Shown: piece after piece, positions 25,342-33,105 of the stretch
Position numbering within the stretch: the stretch's first letter is position 1
Layout of the letters: every line of letters starts with the position of its first letter
Assembly: GCF_002252625.1 (NCBI RefSeq)
Contig: NZ_NQKW01000008.1
Location: forward strand, 1 to 64,000
Direction: 5' to 3'
Origin: Synechococcus sp. 1G10
GTDB taxonomy: Bacteria; Cyanobacteriota; Cyanobacteriia; PCC-6307; Cyanobiaceae
Length of the DNA: 64,000 nucleotides
Notes under the pieces: generated by a model
The model's input: only the letters and a program-made list of their open reading frames with translations
Database searches by the model: none
Told to the model about the DNA's origin: nothing
Position numbers and translations under genes: made by a program

Positions 25342-26035
25342 AGACGGTCCCCTTCCGGTAGAGGGGCAGCACCTTGTCGCGCAGATCAACGTTGTGGAGG
25401 CGGATGCAGCCGAGCGTCGGTAGCAGTTGCTGGTTGGCGGCCCAGGCGCCAGGCCAACCGCAACCGGAACCACCGCCGTGGAGCATGATCCCGGCGCGGC
25501 CGACCTTTACCTCCTGGTTCTCCAGCTCGACCACGTCGAAGCTGTACCAGCCGTAGGACATGGCGGTATCGCTGCAGGGCGGGTTGGGGTTCTGCTCGTA
25601 GTCGGGATAGAGCTGGCCGAGCCGATACAGCACTGGTGGGGTGTCGGTGCTGTTGTGTTTCCAGTCGTTGTCAGCACCCTGACCCCGGGCCAGACACGGC
25701 ACCTTCCACAGGAACGTGCCGGTGTGATCAAACGCCTCCAGGTCCTCGTCGCGGTCGTTCACGAGCAGGTAGGAATCACCCGGTTTGACCGGTGCTGCGA
25801 GCTTGGGACCGACCATTCCGGCCTCCTCGCTGCCACGCGGGTCGAGGCCACCAACCGGCGGCGGTGGCGTTGGTGGCTTCTGGGAGAAGCGCAGTGCCCA
25901 GGGCGCCGTCTCATCGAGGATTACTGCGGCGTCTTCTGTCTCAGTGATCGCGCCAAAGAGCAACCAGACGCCGGACACCTGCTGCTCCTCGCCGATGAAG
26001 GCTTCAAAACGGTCCTGGAACCGCTCGGGGCTCAT
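25316..26035 (-). CDS. L,D-transpeptidase (YkuD domain)
   Basis: The ATG at 26035 gives 239 residues. The catalytic block is near the C-terminus: GIMLHGGGSGCGWPG, then LPTLGCIRLHNVDLRDKVLP, where the Cys of GCIRLHN is the nucleophile and the HGGG and following His belong to the family site. Upstream is DSYLLVNDRDEDLEAFDHTG, a typical YkuD start strand. No signal peptide is visible, which fits phage or element use in combination with a holin-like protein. The enzyme normally forms 3-3 cross-links in peptidoglycan. Confidence 0.88.
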   Translation of the reverse strand: MSPERFQDRFEAFIGEEQQVSGVWLLFGAITETEDAAVILDETAPWALRFSQKPPTPPPPVGGLDPRGSEEAGMVGPKLAAPVKPGDSYLLVNDRDEDLEAFDHTGTFLWKVPCLARGQGADNDWKHNSTDTPPVLYRLGQLYPDYEQNPNPPCSDTAMSYGWYSFDVVELENQEVKVGRAGIMLHGGGSGCGWPGAWAANQQLLPTLGCIRLHNVDLRDKVLPLYRKGTVYVGVFQET

Positions 26036-26154
26036 CTGCTTGGCCAGGCAGCAGGACGCAGGGCGCCGGCGGGGTGGATGCTTCCCTTTGCCAGGCCCGG
26101 CGGAGCCAGAAAAAAAGTGAGGCCAATGCCCCGCAAGCAACGCCCGGGCGCGGC

Positions 26155-26358
26155 TCAGAAGGGAAGCTCCTCGGGCCGAATCCAGACCGGACAACTGGCG
26201 GGAGTGGCCAATTGCCGCTGGAAGAGCAGATCAGCCACCAGCCCTGCGACGCGGCGGCAGGGAGCTGATTCGCCTTCTGCGATCCAGAGCAGATCCTCGA
26301 GGGCCTCGGAGCTGCAAGCGGAGAAGCGGGCGCGAGTGGAGCGGTGCGTGGTGGCCAT
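26155..26358 (-). CDS. Small unknown protein of the phage-like island
   Basis: A 67-residue protein from ATG 26358. The sequence SSEALEDLLWIAEGESAPCR and RRVAGLVADLLFQRQLATP is helical; the tail has CPVWIRPEELPF. No family recognised. Hairpin repeat R4 ends 32 nt before the start, which supports that this is a real gene of the set. Confidence 0.5.
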   Translation of the reverse strand: MATTHRSTRARFSACSSEALEDLLWIAEGESAPCRRVAGLVADLLFQRQLATPASCPVWIRPEELPF

Positions 26359-26389
26359 CGGAGGCGCAGCGCAGGACACGGAAGCAGGC

Positions 26390-26500
26390 GGGGGGTGGGT
26401 CAAGGGGACGGCACCACGCCTGCGCGGCGCGAAAGCGGCGCCACATAGCCGCGCAGCGGCGCAGCAGGTCCGGCCTTGCGCAGCCCTTGAGGCGCCCCCC
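26390..26500 (-). repeat. Hairpin leader repeat R4
   Basis: GGGGGG-TGGG-TCAAGGG pairs with CCCTTGA-GGCG-CCCCCC around an interior with a second inverted GC-rich region (GCGCGGC/GCCGCGC). It contains the TTGCGCAGCCCTTGA strand. Confidence 0.6.
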
Positions 26501-26646
26501 GACATGCAGTGGCCTGTGCGTAGCCCATTCCTTGTCGCCCCCGATCAGGCGGTTCTGCTGGTACGGCGTCTGTTGCTCTTGCCTGGGCCTGTGAGCAAAA
26601 AAAGTGGGCCGCCACAGCGGCCCGGTGAGGCCCGAGTGATCTGGCC

Positions 26647-27174
26647 TCAGGCCGCCAGGCCCATGGCCACCCTCAATTCACGGCGCTCCCTGACCACCTT
26701 GCGGCGAAACTCGAGCTTGCCGGCCTCATCCGCCGCTCGATAGGCCACCAGCTGGTGATGGCTGAGGGTGACCGTGAAGCTGTGATCGGTGGGTGCAGAG
26801 GACTGCGTGATCCCGCCCATGAACCGCCAGAGCACCATCAGCGCCCGATCCGCCTCACCTTCTGTGAGAGCACGCCAGCCGCCGCTGTGGTGATCGGGCA
26901 TGACACCGACGGCCTTGCCGTGGATCACCGTGCCACCGAGATGGGGCAAGCGGAAGCTCTCCAGCTCCTGGCGCTCCGCCCACTCCCCGCCATGGGCGAG
27001 CCAGATCGGGCCGACCCGCCAGGCGGTGATGGCATCGAGCGGGCAGTGGCAGAACCAGGCCAGCAGCTCCGCCGGCAGCGCCTCATCGTGAACGAGCTGG
27101 GACTTGATGGAGCAATAGGCGTGATCACTGCAGGGCAGCGTGGTGCGCTGGATCATCAGGATGTGCGGTGCCAT
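26647..27174 (-). CDS. Unknown protein of the phage-like island
   Basis: From ATG 27174 it is 175 residues. Segments such as AYCSIKSQLVHDEALPAELL, WFCHCPLDAITAWRVGPIWL and HHSGGWRALTEGEADRALMV show a compact mixed fold. The C-terminal 35 residues are very basic (LEFRRKVVRERRELRVAM). No family recognised. Hairpin R5 lies 30 nt upstream. Confidence 0.65.
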   Translation of the reverse strand: MAPHILMIQRTTLPCSDHAYCSIKSQLVHDEALPAELLAWFCHCPLDAITAWRVGPIWLAHGGEWAERQELESFRLPHLGGTVIHGKAVGVMPDHHSGGWRALTEGEADRALMVLWRFMGGITQSSAPTDHSFTVTLSHHQLVAYRAADEAGKLEFRRKVVRERRELRVAMGLAA

Positions 27175-27203
27175 GGGGCGCCAGCGAAGGACGCCTGAGT
27201 GAG

Positions 27204-27313
27204 CGCAGCGAGGGCAAGGGCCGGCCACCACGGCACGGGCGGCTGAGCCCCGTCAGGGGCGATCCGCCCAGTGCAATAACGGGACGGCATGTCTTGACCC
27301 TTGCCCCGCTGCG
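27204..27313 (-). repeat. Hairpin leader repeat R5
   Basis: CGCAGCG-A-GGGCAAGGG pairs with CCCTTGCCC-CGCTGCG, about 16 bp. The interior carries another hairpin, GCCCCGTCAGGGGC. It precedes the 27174 start. Confidence 0.65.
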
Positions 27314-27372
27314 GACAATGAAGAAGGCCGAGCCAAGCCTGAACAATTGATCCAAGCCGAACCGATGGGGCT

Positions 27373-28479
27373 TCAGGGGCCTTCTGAGACCTGCAGGAAC
27401 AAGGCCACCAAGGCCGTGTTGATGTAATAGTTGCTCCGACCAGACTTGTGTTTCTCCAGGAAACCTTTCTCCACCATCTGCTCCAAGTAGTCGGCGGCTG
27501 TCTGCCGGGTCACGTTCAGGTCATCCCGGACGAATTGAATCCTGGTGTAGGGGTGGCGGAAGAGATTGTTCAGCAGATCCTGGGAGTAGAGCTTCGGGAG
27601 ATGGGTGCGCATGCGCTGCTTCACATCTGCCATCTGCTCCCGGATCCCTTCCACCAGCGCAAGGGTCGTTCTGGAGGTCTTCTCGACGGCCTCAAGCATG
27701 TAGAGCACCCAGGCCTCCCAGCCGCCCTCTTCTCGCACAGATTGGAGCAGCCGGTAGTACTCAGCTTTGTGCTGGTTGATATGGCGGCTGAGATAGAGAA
27801 TCGGGATGTCCAGCAACCCTGTTCTGGTCAGGTAGAGAACGTTCAGGATGCGCCCGATTCGGCCGTTTCCGTCGGCAAAGGGATGGATTCTCTCGAACTG
27901 ATGATGGATGAGTGCCATCTTGATCAGCGGATCGAGCCGGCAGATCTCATCGTCGTTGATGAACGCCTCCAGTGCTGACATCGCGGCGATGATCTCGTTG
28001 CGGTCCTGTGGAGGCACGTAGATCACCTCCCCGGTCCTGTCGTTCATCAGGGCAGTGCCTGGCGTTGAGCGAAAGCCATCGCTGCGTGCCTTCAGGAAGC
28101 GGTACATGTCGATGAGCGTGGCGTTGCGAATCAACCCGCCCGTGTCCAGCAGCTGCGTCAGCCCGAGCTTGAGGGCGTCCCGGTAGCGGGCGACCTCCTT
28201 GGCCGCACCCGATTCCAGACCGTCCGGGAACAGGCCCAACTGGAACAACTCATCCTGGGTGGTGACGATGTTCTCGATTTCGGAACTGGCCTTGGCCTCC
28301 TGCAGGGCGAGGGTGTCGATCAGGATGCCTTGGTTGGGGATCGTCGCCGCCCGGCCCTTGAGCTCCGCCAAGGCGCGGTTGGCGGCGGCCAGAGCCCGCA
28401 GGACCGCCACTGTTTCCAGCTCGACGGCAGGAGGCAGCGGTTGCAGGAAGCCGCGGGAAGCTGACACGTCGCTGGGCAC
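27373..28479 (-). CDS. Fic-family protein (AMPylator) with N-terminal inhibitory helix
   Basis: A 368-residue protein from GTG 28479. The Fic core motif HPFADGNGRIGR is intact near residue 198, including the catalytic His. The N-terminal SSEIENI near residue 66 fits the (S/T)xxxE(G/N) inhibitory motif of class II Fic proteins, so the enzyme is probably self-restrained. The C-terminus has a winged-helix (TRIQFVRDDLNVTRQTAADYL), common in this subgroup. Fic proteins usually transfer AMP to a hydroxyl of a target protein. It sits between the leftward and rightward halves of the phage-like island, where packaging genes would be expected. Confidence 0.93.
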   Translation of the reverse strand: MPSDVSASRGFLQPLPPAVELETVAVLRALAAANRALAELKGRAATIPNQGILIDTLALQEAKASSEIENIVTTQDELFQLGLFPDGLESGAAKEVARYRDALKLGLTQLLDTGGLIRNATLIDMYRFLKARSDGFRSTPGTALMNDRTGEVIYVPPQDRNEIIAAMSALEAFINDDEICRLDPLIKMALIHHQFERIHPFADGNGRIGRILNVLYLTRTGLLDIPILYLSRHINQHKAEYYRLLQSVREEGGWEAWVLYMLEAVEKTSRTTLALVEGIREQMADVKQRMRTHLPKLYSQDLLNNLFRHPYTRIQFVRDDLNVTRQTAADYLEQMVEKGFLEKHKSGRSNYYINTALVALFLQVSEGP

Positions 28480-28580
28480 CAGTTAAGAAAACGCCATTTT
28501 GCTGACGTGTTTTGACGATAGGTGACCCCAGCGCCCTCCCTGCTGACAAGACGGCCGCCAGCGACCGCTTCCCAGCACGA

Positions 28581-28604
28581 CGGAATCATCAATGGCAATA
28601 GGTG
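28581..28604 (+). promoter_or_regulatory. 24-bp motif, copy 1 (upstream of the capsid gene)
   Basis: CGGAATCATCAATGGCAATA-GGTG recurs with a single difference at 33054-33077. Its end is 34 bp before the ATG of the capsid gene. A promoter or other control element is the simplest explanation. Confidence 0.5.
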
Positions 28605-28638
28605 GTGACGTTGCTGGGGTCAGGCCCCGGGAGTGACC

Positions 28639-29538
28639 ATGGGCCTCACGTTGATCGAGGCGATGAAGCATGAAACCCGAGTCGATCGGCTCGCGGTGTC
28701 CAAGACCTTCGTGGAAGGTCAGCTGCTTCGTCGTCTGCCCTTCCGCAACCTTTCGGGCGGGGCTCTGCAGTTCGCCAAGGAGAAGAAGATGCCCCGTGTC
28801 GGCTTCCGGGCCGTCAATGAGGGCTACCGGCGCGATTACGGCGCCGTGGCGCAGGAGAGCGAGTTCGTCCACCTGTTCGGTGGCGATCTCGATGTGGACC
28901 GCTCGATCGTCGATCTCAACGGCCCTGAGGCCCGCGCCAGCCAGACCGAGCAGAAGGTGCGCTCGATGCGGCTCACCCTGGAGGCGGCGATCATCAACGG
29001 TGACGCCAGCTTCGATCCGCGGGCGTTCAACGGTCTCAGCAAGCGGCTGATCCCCGGCCAGATGCAGACCGTGGACAACATCTCCGGCACCGTGAAGCTC
29101 ACCAAGCTGGAGGCGCTGGTCGATGCGGTCAACGCCCTCGGCGGCGAGAAGGTGATCATCACCAGCAAGGCGGGCCGGCGCCAGATCAGCCATGTCTGCC
29201 GTGAGGCGGGCGGCGACCTGTATCAGGTGATCGACGGCCGCCATTGGTTCGAGGACACCGAGATCCTGGTGCTGGATCAGGACGCCCAGGGCCACGAGGT
29301 GCTGGGTTTTGGTGAGGCCGGTAACACCACCTCGATCTACTGCGTGGCGTTCGGCGATGAGCTGATGACCGGCATCCAGGGCCCGTTCGAGGGCCGTTAC
29401 GGGATCTCCGTGCGGGACTTCGGTGAAGTGCAGGACGCCCCGGTGTTCCGCACCCGCGTCGATTGGTACGTGGGTTTTGCGGTGTGCCACGACAAGGCGA
29501 TCGGTCGCCTCTACAACGTCGGCCCTGCTGTGGCCTGA
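28639..29538 (+). CDS. Phage major capsid protein (Gp7-like, HK97 fold)
   Basis: From ATG 28639, chosen for the GGGAG ribosome site 7 bases upstream, the product is 299 residues. The pattern TLIEAMKHETRVDRLAVSKT, LLRRLPFRNLSGGALQF, then the long helix RASQTEQKVRSMRLTLEAAI, GDASFDPRAFNGL and the late IYCVAFGDELMTGIQG matches major capsid proteins of this group. It would form the virion or virion-like shell. It starts the rightward structural block; no scaffold or protease gene precedes it. Confidence 0.82.
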   Translation: MGLTLIEAMKHETRVDRLAVSKTFVEGQLLRRLPFRNLSGGALQFAKEKKMPRVGFRAVNEGYRRDYGAVAQESEFVHLFGGDLDVDRSIVDLNGPEARASQTEQKVRSMRLTLEAAIINGDASFDPRAFNGLSKRLIPGQMQTVDNISGTVKLTKLEALVDAVNALGGEKVIITSKAGRRQISHVCREAGGDLYQVIDGRHWFEDTEILVLDQDAQGHEVLGFGEAGNTTSIYCVAFGDELMTGIQGPFEGRYGISVRDFGEVQDAPVFRTRVDWYVGFAVCHDKAIGRLYNVGPAVA

Positions 29539-29574
29539 TTAACCCTCCCCATTCATCACTGAGAGGACACGACC

Positions 29575-29997
29575 ATGGCCCACCAGGGCAACAAGCTGAT
29601 CGACGCCGCCACCACGCTGGTGGGGTGGGTCAATTACAACGCCACCGATCCCTTTGAGCGCACGCGTGTCAGTGCGGAGGTGGTCAGGCTGACCACGCCG
29701 CTCGATGCGGCGGATGACTTCACGCTGCTGGCCAGCCATCCCGGTGCTGCCGGGGCGGTGACGGTGGTGCTGCAACTGGCGCCGCTGCTCAAGGACGGCA
29801 CTGTCGGCACCTGGGTGACGGCGGCCACCGTGGCGATCCCCGCCGCCGGCGGACAGGTGGAGGCACCAATCGCGGGCGGCAGCCTGGCGGTGGCACCGGC
29901 TGATGCCGTCAACGTTGAGCTGCCGGCCTTCTTCTATGCCCGAGCCACGTTGACGCCTTCCACCCCGAATGGCGCCCACGTCAGCCTCAACTACTGA
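29575..29997 (+). CDS. Phage structural protein, head-associated (unknown)
   Basis: A 140-residue protein 36 bp after the capsid gene. It is beta-rich and low in charge (DFTLLASHPGAAGAVTVVLQ, VELPAFFYARATLTPS), as expected for a capsid decoration or fibre protein. No family recognised; the role is inferred from position. Confidence 0.6.
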   Translation: MAHQGNKLIDAATTLVGWVNYNATDPFERTRVSAEVVRLTTPLDAADDFTLLASHPGAAGAVTVVLQLAPLLKDGTVGTWVTAATVAIPAAGGQVEAPIAGGSLAVAPADAVNVELPAFFYARATLTPSTPNGAHVSLNY

Positions 29998-30005
29998 GGG
30001 CGGCC

Positions 30006-30812
30006 ATGGACGATTCCGAGGTCAAGGCGCCCGGCGGTGTGCCGGGCAAGCCGGTGACCAAGCCGACCAAACCTGGGCACCCCACGGCTCCATCGCAACC
30101 GGACGTGGAGGGCACGGATCCCACCGTGCCGACCGCACCGACACCTGAGCAGCCACCCGAGCTGCCCACCGATCCGCTCAACCCCACCGATCCAACCGTG
30201 CCTGTGGAACCGACGACTGCTGATCCCGTGCTGGAACTGCCGCCCGAGGGGATGCTGCGCATCTCCAAATCGGGCAAGGAGGACCAGTTCGTCTTTCCCG
30301 TCCATGCCGACCGCTGGGCGGCGGATGGCTGGAAGGTGCATCCGCCGGTGACGATCGATGAGGGTCAGGCACAAATGACTCCTGTCGTCCCTCCGGCGGA
30401 GGACGTGCTGGGTGATCTGGGCGGTGAAGTGGTGACGGTGCCCGGAACCATTCCGGATCAGGGCACCGAGCCAAAACCAGCAGTGCCCGAAACGGCCGAG
30501 CCGGAACCGGCAAGGCCGGTACCTGTCGGGTCTGAGCCGGTCGGACTGGAGCCGGAGCCCGCCCCCAGCCTTGATGCTGAGGTGGCCGGGCCTGATTTCG
30601 CGTCGATGACCAAGACGCAGATCGTTCAGAGCTGCGAGGAGAACTACGGCGTGTTGCTGGATGGCAGCCAGACCAAAGCGGTGCTGGTTGATGAGGCCAC
30701 CAGGCTCTGGGAGGAGTCGGTGACGGCTCCGCCCGAGCAGCCGCCTGCGGCTGCTGAACCTGGCCTCGTCCCTGAGCCGGATCTGTCGATCCCCGCTGAT
30801 CTGCTCGGCTGA
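30006..30812 (+). CDS. Pro/Glu-rich structural protein with a short helical domain
   Basis: A 268-residue protein. The first 75 residues are low-complexity Pro/Thr (PTKPGHPTAPSQPDV, EPTTADPVLELPPEG). A small folded part is FPVHADRWAADGWKVHPPV. Another low-complexity stretch follows, then a SAP/HeH-like segment, SMTKTQIVQSCEENYGVLL. Such linkers occur in phage head or neck proteins. Function not known. Confidence 0.6.
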   Translation: MDDSEVKAPGGVPGKPVTKPTKPGHPTAPSQPDVEGTDPTVPTAPTPEQPPELPTDPLNPTDPTVPVEPTTADPVLELPPEGMLRISKSGKEDQFVFPVHADRWAADGWKVHPPVTIDEGQAQMTPVVPPAEDVLGDLGGEVVTVPGTIPDQGTEPKPAVPETAEPEPARPVPVGSEPVGLEPEPAPSLDAEVAGPDFASMTKTQIVQSCEENYGVLLDGSQTKAVLVDEATRLWEESVTAPPEQPPAAAEPGLVPEPDLSIPADLLG

Positions 30813-30876
30813 CCCTTCCACCCTGGCTTCCTGGCAAAGGGAGGTAGCGCCAATCCAGAGGAGGCAGAGCCCTTCT

Positions 30877-31635
30877 ATGCCCTACCCGCTGCCCAGCGCC
30901 CCTGATGAGCGCATGCGCGTGCTCCCGCCGAGGGGATGCCCGGACCGCGAGGTGTGGGTGGTGCCCCATGAGGTGCCGCGCTGGTTGCGAATGGGCTACC
31001 GGCTGGGGCCTGTGCCCGCTGATCAGCTGGAGCTGTACTGGAATCCGGCTGATCGGCTGTGGGATGAGCCGATCACGAGTGCGGCGATCGAGCTGCACAT
31101 CGACCCGTTGGTGAAGGCACCACAGCCGATTGCGGTGAGCTGGGGTGATGGCAGCACCGAGACGATCGGCTGGGACGCCATGGCCCGTGATGTGCCGAGA
31201 CCGCGGCATGTGTACCTGAGCCGTGAGGATCTGACCGTCACCGTCACCATCGGCATTTCGATCGCCAGCCTGCAGGTGGCCCTGATCGGCTGCCCGGTGC
31301 CGCCCTACTCGGTGCCTGCTGGCTCTGGAGCCGGGGGCCTGGCTGGCGTGGAGCCCCTGGTGCCGGGTGCTGGCCTGCAGGGCAACCCCTACAACGGCTC
31401 GGTGGCGCAGCAGTGGCAACTGCGGCTGCACCCCACCGGCGGCCTGGGCTTCCTGCCGAGCCCGGTGGATGGGGAGCCTGCGCTGGCGGCAATGAACAGC
31501 GAGGCCGGCGGCCGTGCCACTCGCTGGTATTCGGGCGATGGCCCACCCCTGACGGAGCTGCTGCAACCACCGCCGGCCCTGGGCGACCTCTACCTGGACC
31601 GCATCAGCGGGCAGGTGTACGAGCTGGTGGTCTGA
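30877..31635 (+). CDS. Phage structural protein with a PKD-like segment
   Basis: A 252-residue protein. The middle reads VSWGDGSTETIGWDAMARDV with the following PRHVYLS, which resembles a PKD-domain strand. The C-terminal part is Gly/Pro-rich and ends LGDLYLDRISGQVYELVV, a pattern often seen at the ends of phage fibre base proteins. It abuts a collagen-like gene 3 bp downstream. Confidence 0.6.
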   Translation: MPYPLPSAPDERMRVLPPRGCPDREVWVVPHEVPRWLRMGYRLGPVPADQLELYWNPADRLWDEPITSAAIELHIDPLVKAPQPIAVSWGDGSTETIGWDAMARDVPRPRHVYLSREDLTVTVTIGISIASLQVALIGCPVPPYSVPAGSGAGGLAGVEPLVPGAGLQGNPYNGSVAQQWQLRLHPTGGLGFLPSPVDGEPALAAMNSEAGGRATRWYSGDGPPLTELLQPPPALGDLYLDRISGQVYELVV

Positions 31636-31638
31636 GCC

Positions 31639-31938
31639 ATGCCTGAGACCTGGGAGCTCACGACCAACATCAAGGGGGCTGACGGTGCGTCTGGCACTGC
31701 CGGCAGCCAGGGGCCTGCTGGACCGGCGGGAGCAACGGGACCGACCGGGCCGACGGGAGCCACCGGTGCGACGGGGCCTGCTGGACCGTCGGTGTGGGGT
31801 GGGATCGCGGGAACGCTGAGCACGCAGGCGGACCTGCAGACGGAACTGGACCAGAAGCTCAATGCCTCACGGCTGACGGTGGGGCCAGCCCCGCCGCCGA
31901 GCCATGCGATCAATGACCTCTGGGTGGACACCAACTGA
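31639..31938 (+). CDS. Short collagen-like phage protein
   Basis: A 99-residue protein with a Gly-X-Y run of about 14 repeats (GPAGPAGATGPTGPTGATGA) in residues 14-50, followed by a 30-residue helical segment and the ending PPSHAINDLWVDTN. Collagen-like runs in phage proteins form trimeric stalks. Stop and next start share bases (TGATGG). Confidence 0.7.
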   Translation: MPETWELTTNIKGADGASGTAGSQGPAGPAGATGPTGPTGATGATGPAGPSVWGGIAGTLSTQADLQTELDQKLNASRLTVGPAPPPSHAINDLWVDTN

Positions 31939-32750
31939 TGGCAATCACGACTCGGGACCAACTGATTGCGGCGCTGGGCCAGTCGCGCCATGTGCTGTTC
32001 GATAAGGCCTCGATCGCCAACGCGGTGGCGGGGCGCTTCTATTCGTTGTGGAAAGCGACTGGATTTCCGGGTCCAGGGGCGACACCGACGACGCAGGCGA
32101 TCTGCCTCAACACCACGGCAGGTGGCCTGCCGTACCTGCCGTTCAATACGCCGAGCACGAATTACCTGGCCTGGGTCGATGTGGCCACGAGCCTTTCGAC
32201 CTCCACGCTGGAGATCCACGATCGCCTCTGCCACCCGGGCGGCCTCTCGGGCACGGTGGCGACGGCGCAGACGACCAACCTGCCGCTGAACCTGACGGGC
32301 ATCCCGGCGGAGCGGATCGGCCTGACGGACTTCAGCCAGCTCCAGTGGTGGCTGGAGTGGTACACGGACACCGGCGCCGCGGCTGCGAACGCCACGGTGA
32401 ACTGCACGTTCGATGACGACACCACGGGCAACGTGGTGATCGCGCTGGCGGCCACCAGCCGGGCGTCGGGCCTGTATCAGATCCTGCCGGCGGCAGGTAA
32501 GAAAGGGATCAAGGCGGTCAACAGCGTGACGCTCTCCGTGACGACGGGCACGGCTGGCGCCTTCGGGGTGACCTGCACGCGGTATCGGGCTGGATTGTTC
32601 ACGGTTGTGGCGAACAAGGCTGAGATCTTCGACTGGGCGGCGCTGGCTCTGCCTGATCTTCACGAGCAGGCCTGCCTGCAGTTGATTCAGCTCTGCACCA
32701 CCACCACCACGGGCGTGAGCAAGGGCGTCTGCCGCATGATCGGGGGCTGA
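31938..32750 (+). CDS. Phage structural protein (unknown)
   Basis: A 270-residue protein, starting MAITTRDQLIAALGQSRHVL and followed by DKASIANAVAGRFYSLWKAT, a start I have seen in cyanobacterial prophage proteins of unknown role. The body is beta-rich. The end, EQACLQLIQLCTTTTTGVSK, is distinctive. Overlaps the previous gene by 1 bp. Confidence 0.6.
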   Translation: MAITTRDQLIAALGQSRHVLFDKASIANAVAGRFYSLWKATGFPGPGATPTTQAICLNTTAGGLPYLPFNTPSTNYLAWVDVATSLSTSTLEIHDRLCHPGGLSGTVATAQTTNLPLNLTGIPAERIGLTDFSQLQWWLEWYTDTGAAAANATVNCTFDDDTTGNVVIALAATSRASGLYQILPAAGKKGIKAVNSVTLSVTTGTAGAFGVTCTRYRAGLFTVVANKAEIFDWAALALPDLHEQACLQLIQLCTTTTTGVSKGVCRMIGG

Positions 32751-32752
32751 GC

Positions 32753-33028
32753 GTGGCCAGGAGCATCCGTGATCGGGATGATCCGCCGTACCGAGCTGGC
32801 GGCGACCGCTGGGACTCGGGGCCTGGCGGTCTGAATGCCACGCTGGAGTTCTTCGGTGATCCGCAGCCGGCGCCGACGCCGCTCTCTGGCGGCCTGCTGC
32901 GGGTGTGGACGGGCAGCGCCTGGGTCGAGAAGCCAGCCCGGTTCTTCTTTCAGGGTGAGTGGCTACCGGTGCTGGTGCGCCGCTGGACGGGAACGCAGTG
33001 GGTGCCGATCAACGCTGAGCAGGACTGA
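32753..33028 (+). CDS. Small phage structural protein (unknown)
   Basis: A 91-residue protein from GTG 32753. It has two similar half-motifs, LRVWTGSAWVEKPARFF and VRRWTGTQWVPINAEQD, a duplicated W-T-G-W unit common in phage baseplate or fibre linkers. It precedes the 24-bp motif and the long collagen-like gene. Confidence 0.55.
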   Translation: MARSIRDRDDPPYRAGGDRWDSGPGGLNATLEFFGDPQPAPTPLSGGLLRVWTGSAWVEKPARFFFQGEWLPVLVRRWTGTQWVPINAEQD

Positions 33029-33053
33029 GCGGCGGCCCGTGCTGGTGGGGTCC

Positions 33054-33077
33054 CGGAATCATCAGTGGCAATAGGTG
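33054..33077 (+). promoter_or_regulatory. 24-bp motif, copy 2 (upstream of the collagen-like fibre gene)
   Basis: CGGAATCATCAGTGGCAATA-GGTG differs from the 28581 copy at one base. The distance to the ATG at 33106 is 28 bp, against 34 bp for copy 1. The surroundings of the two copies are otherwise unrelated. Confidence 0.5.
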
Positions 33078-33105
33078 CTTGAGACCCCCGAGAGCGCGGC
33101 GGCCC

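Noticed and set aside
25427-26743. Plus-strand frame of 438 codons
   Set aside because: Opposite to the L,D-transpeptidase gene with its catalytic motif; no protein-like features.
28483-29490. Long minus-strand frame of 335 codons antisense to the capsid gene
   Set aside because: It is a mirror frame of a GC-rich coding sequence; it has no family pattern and the plus-strand frame matches a capsid protein.
30178-31566. Minus-strand frame of 462 codons opposite the structural genes
   Set aside because: Arg/Pro/Gln-rich composition, no domain, and it crosses two well-supported plus-strand genes.
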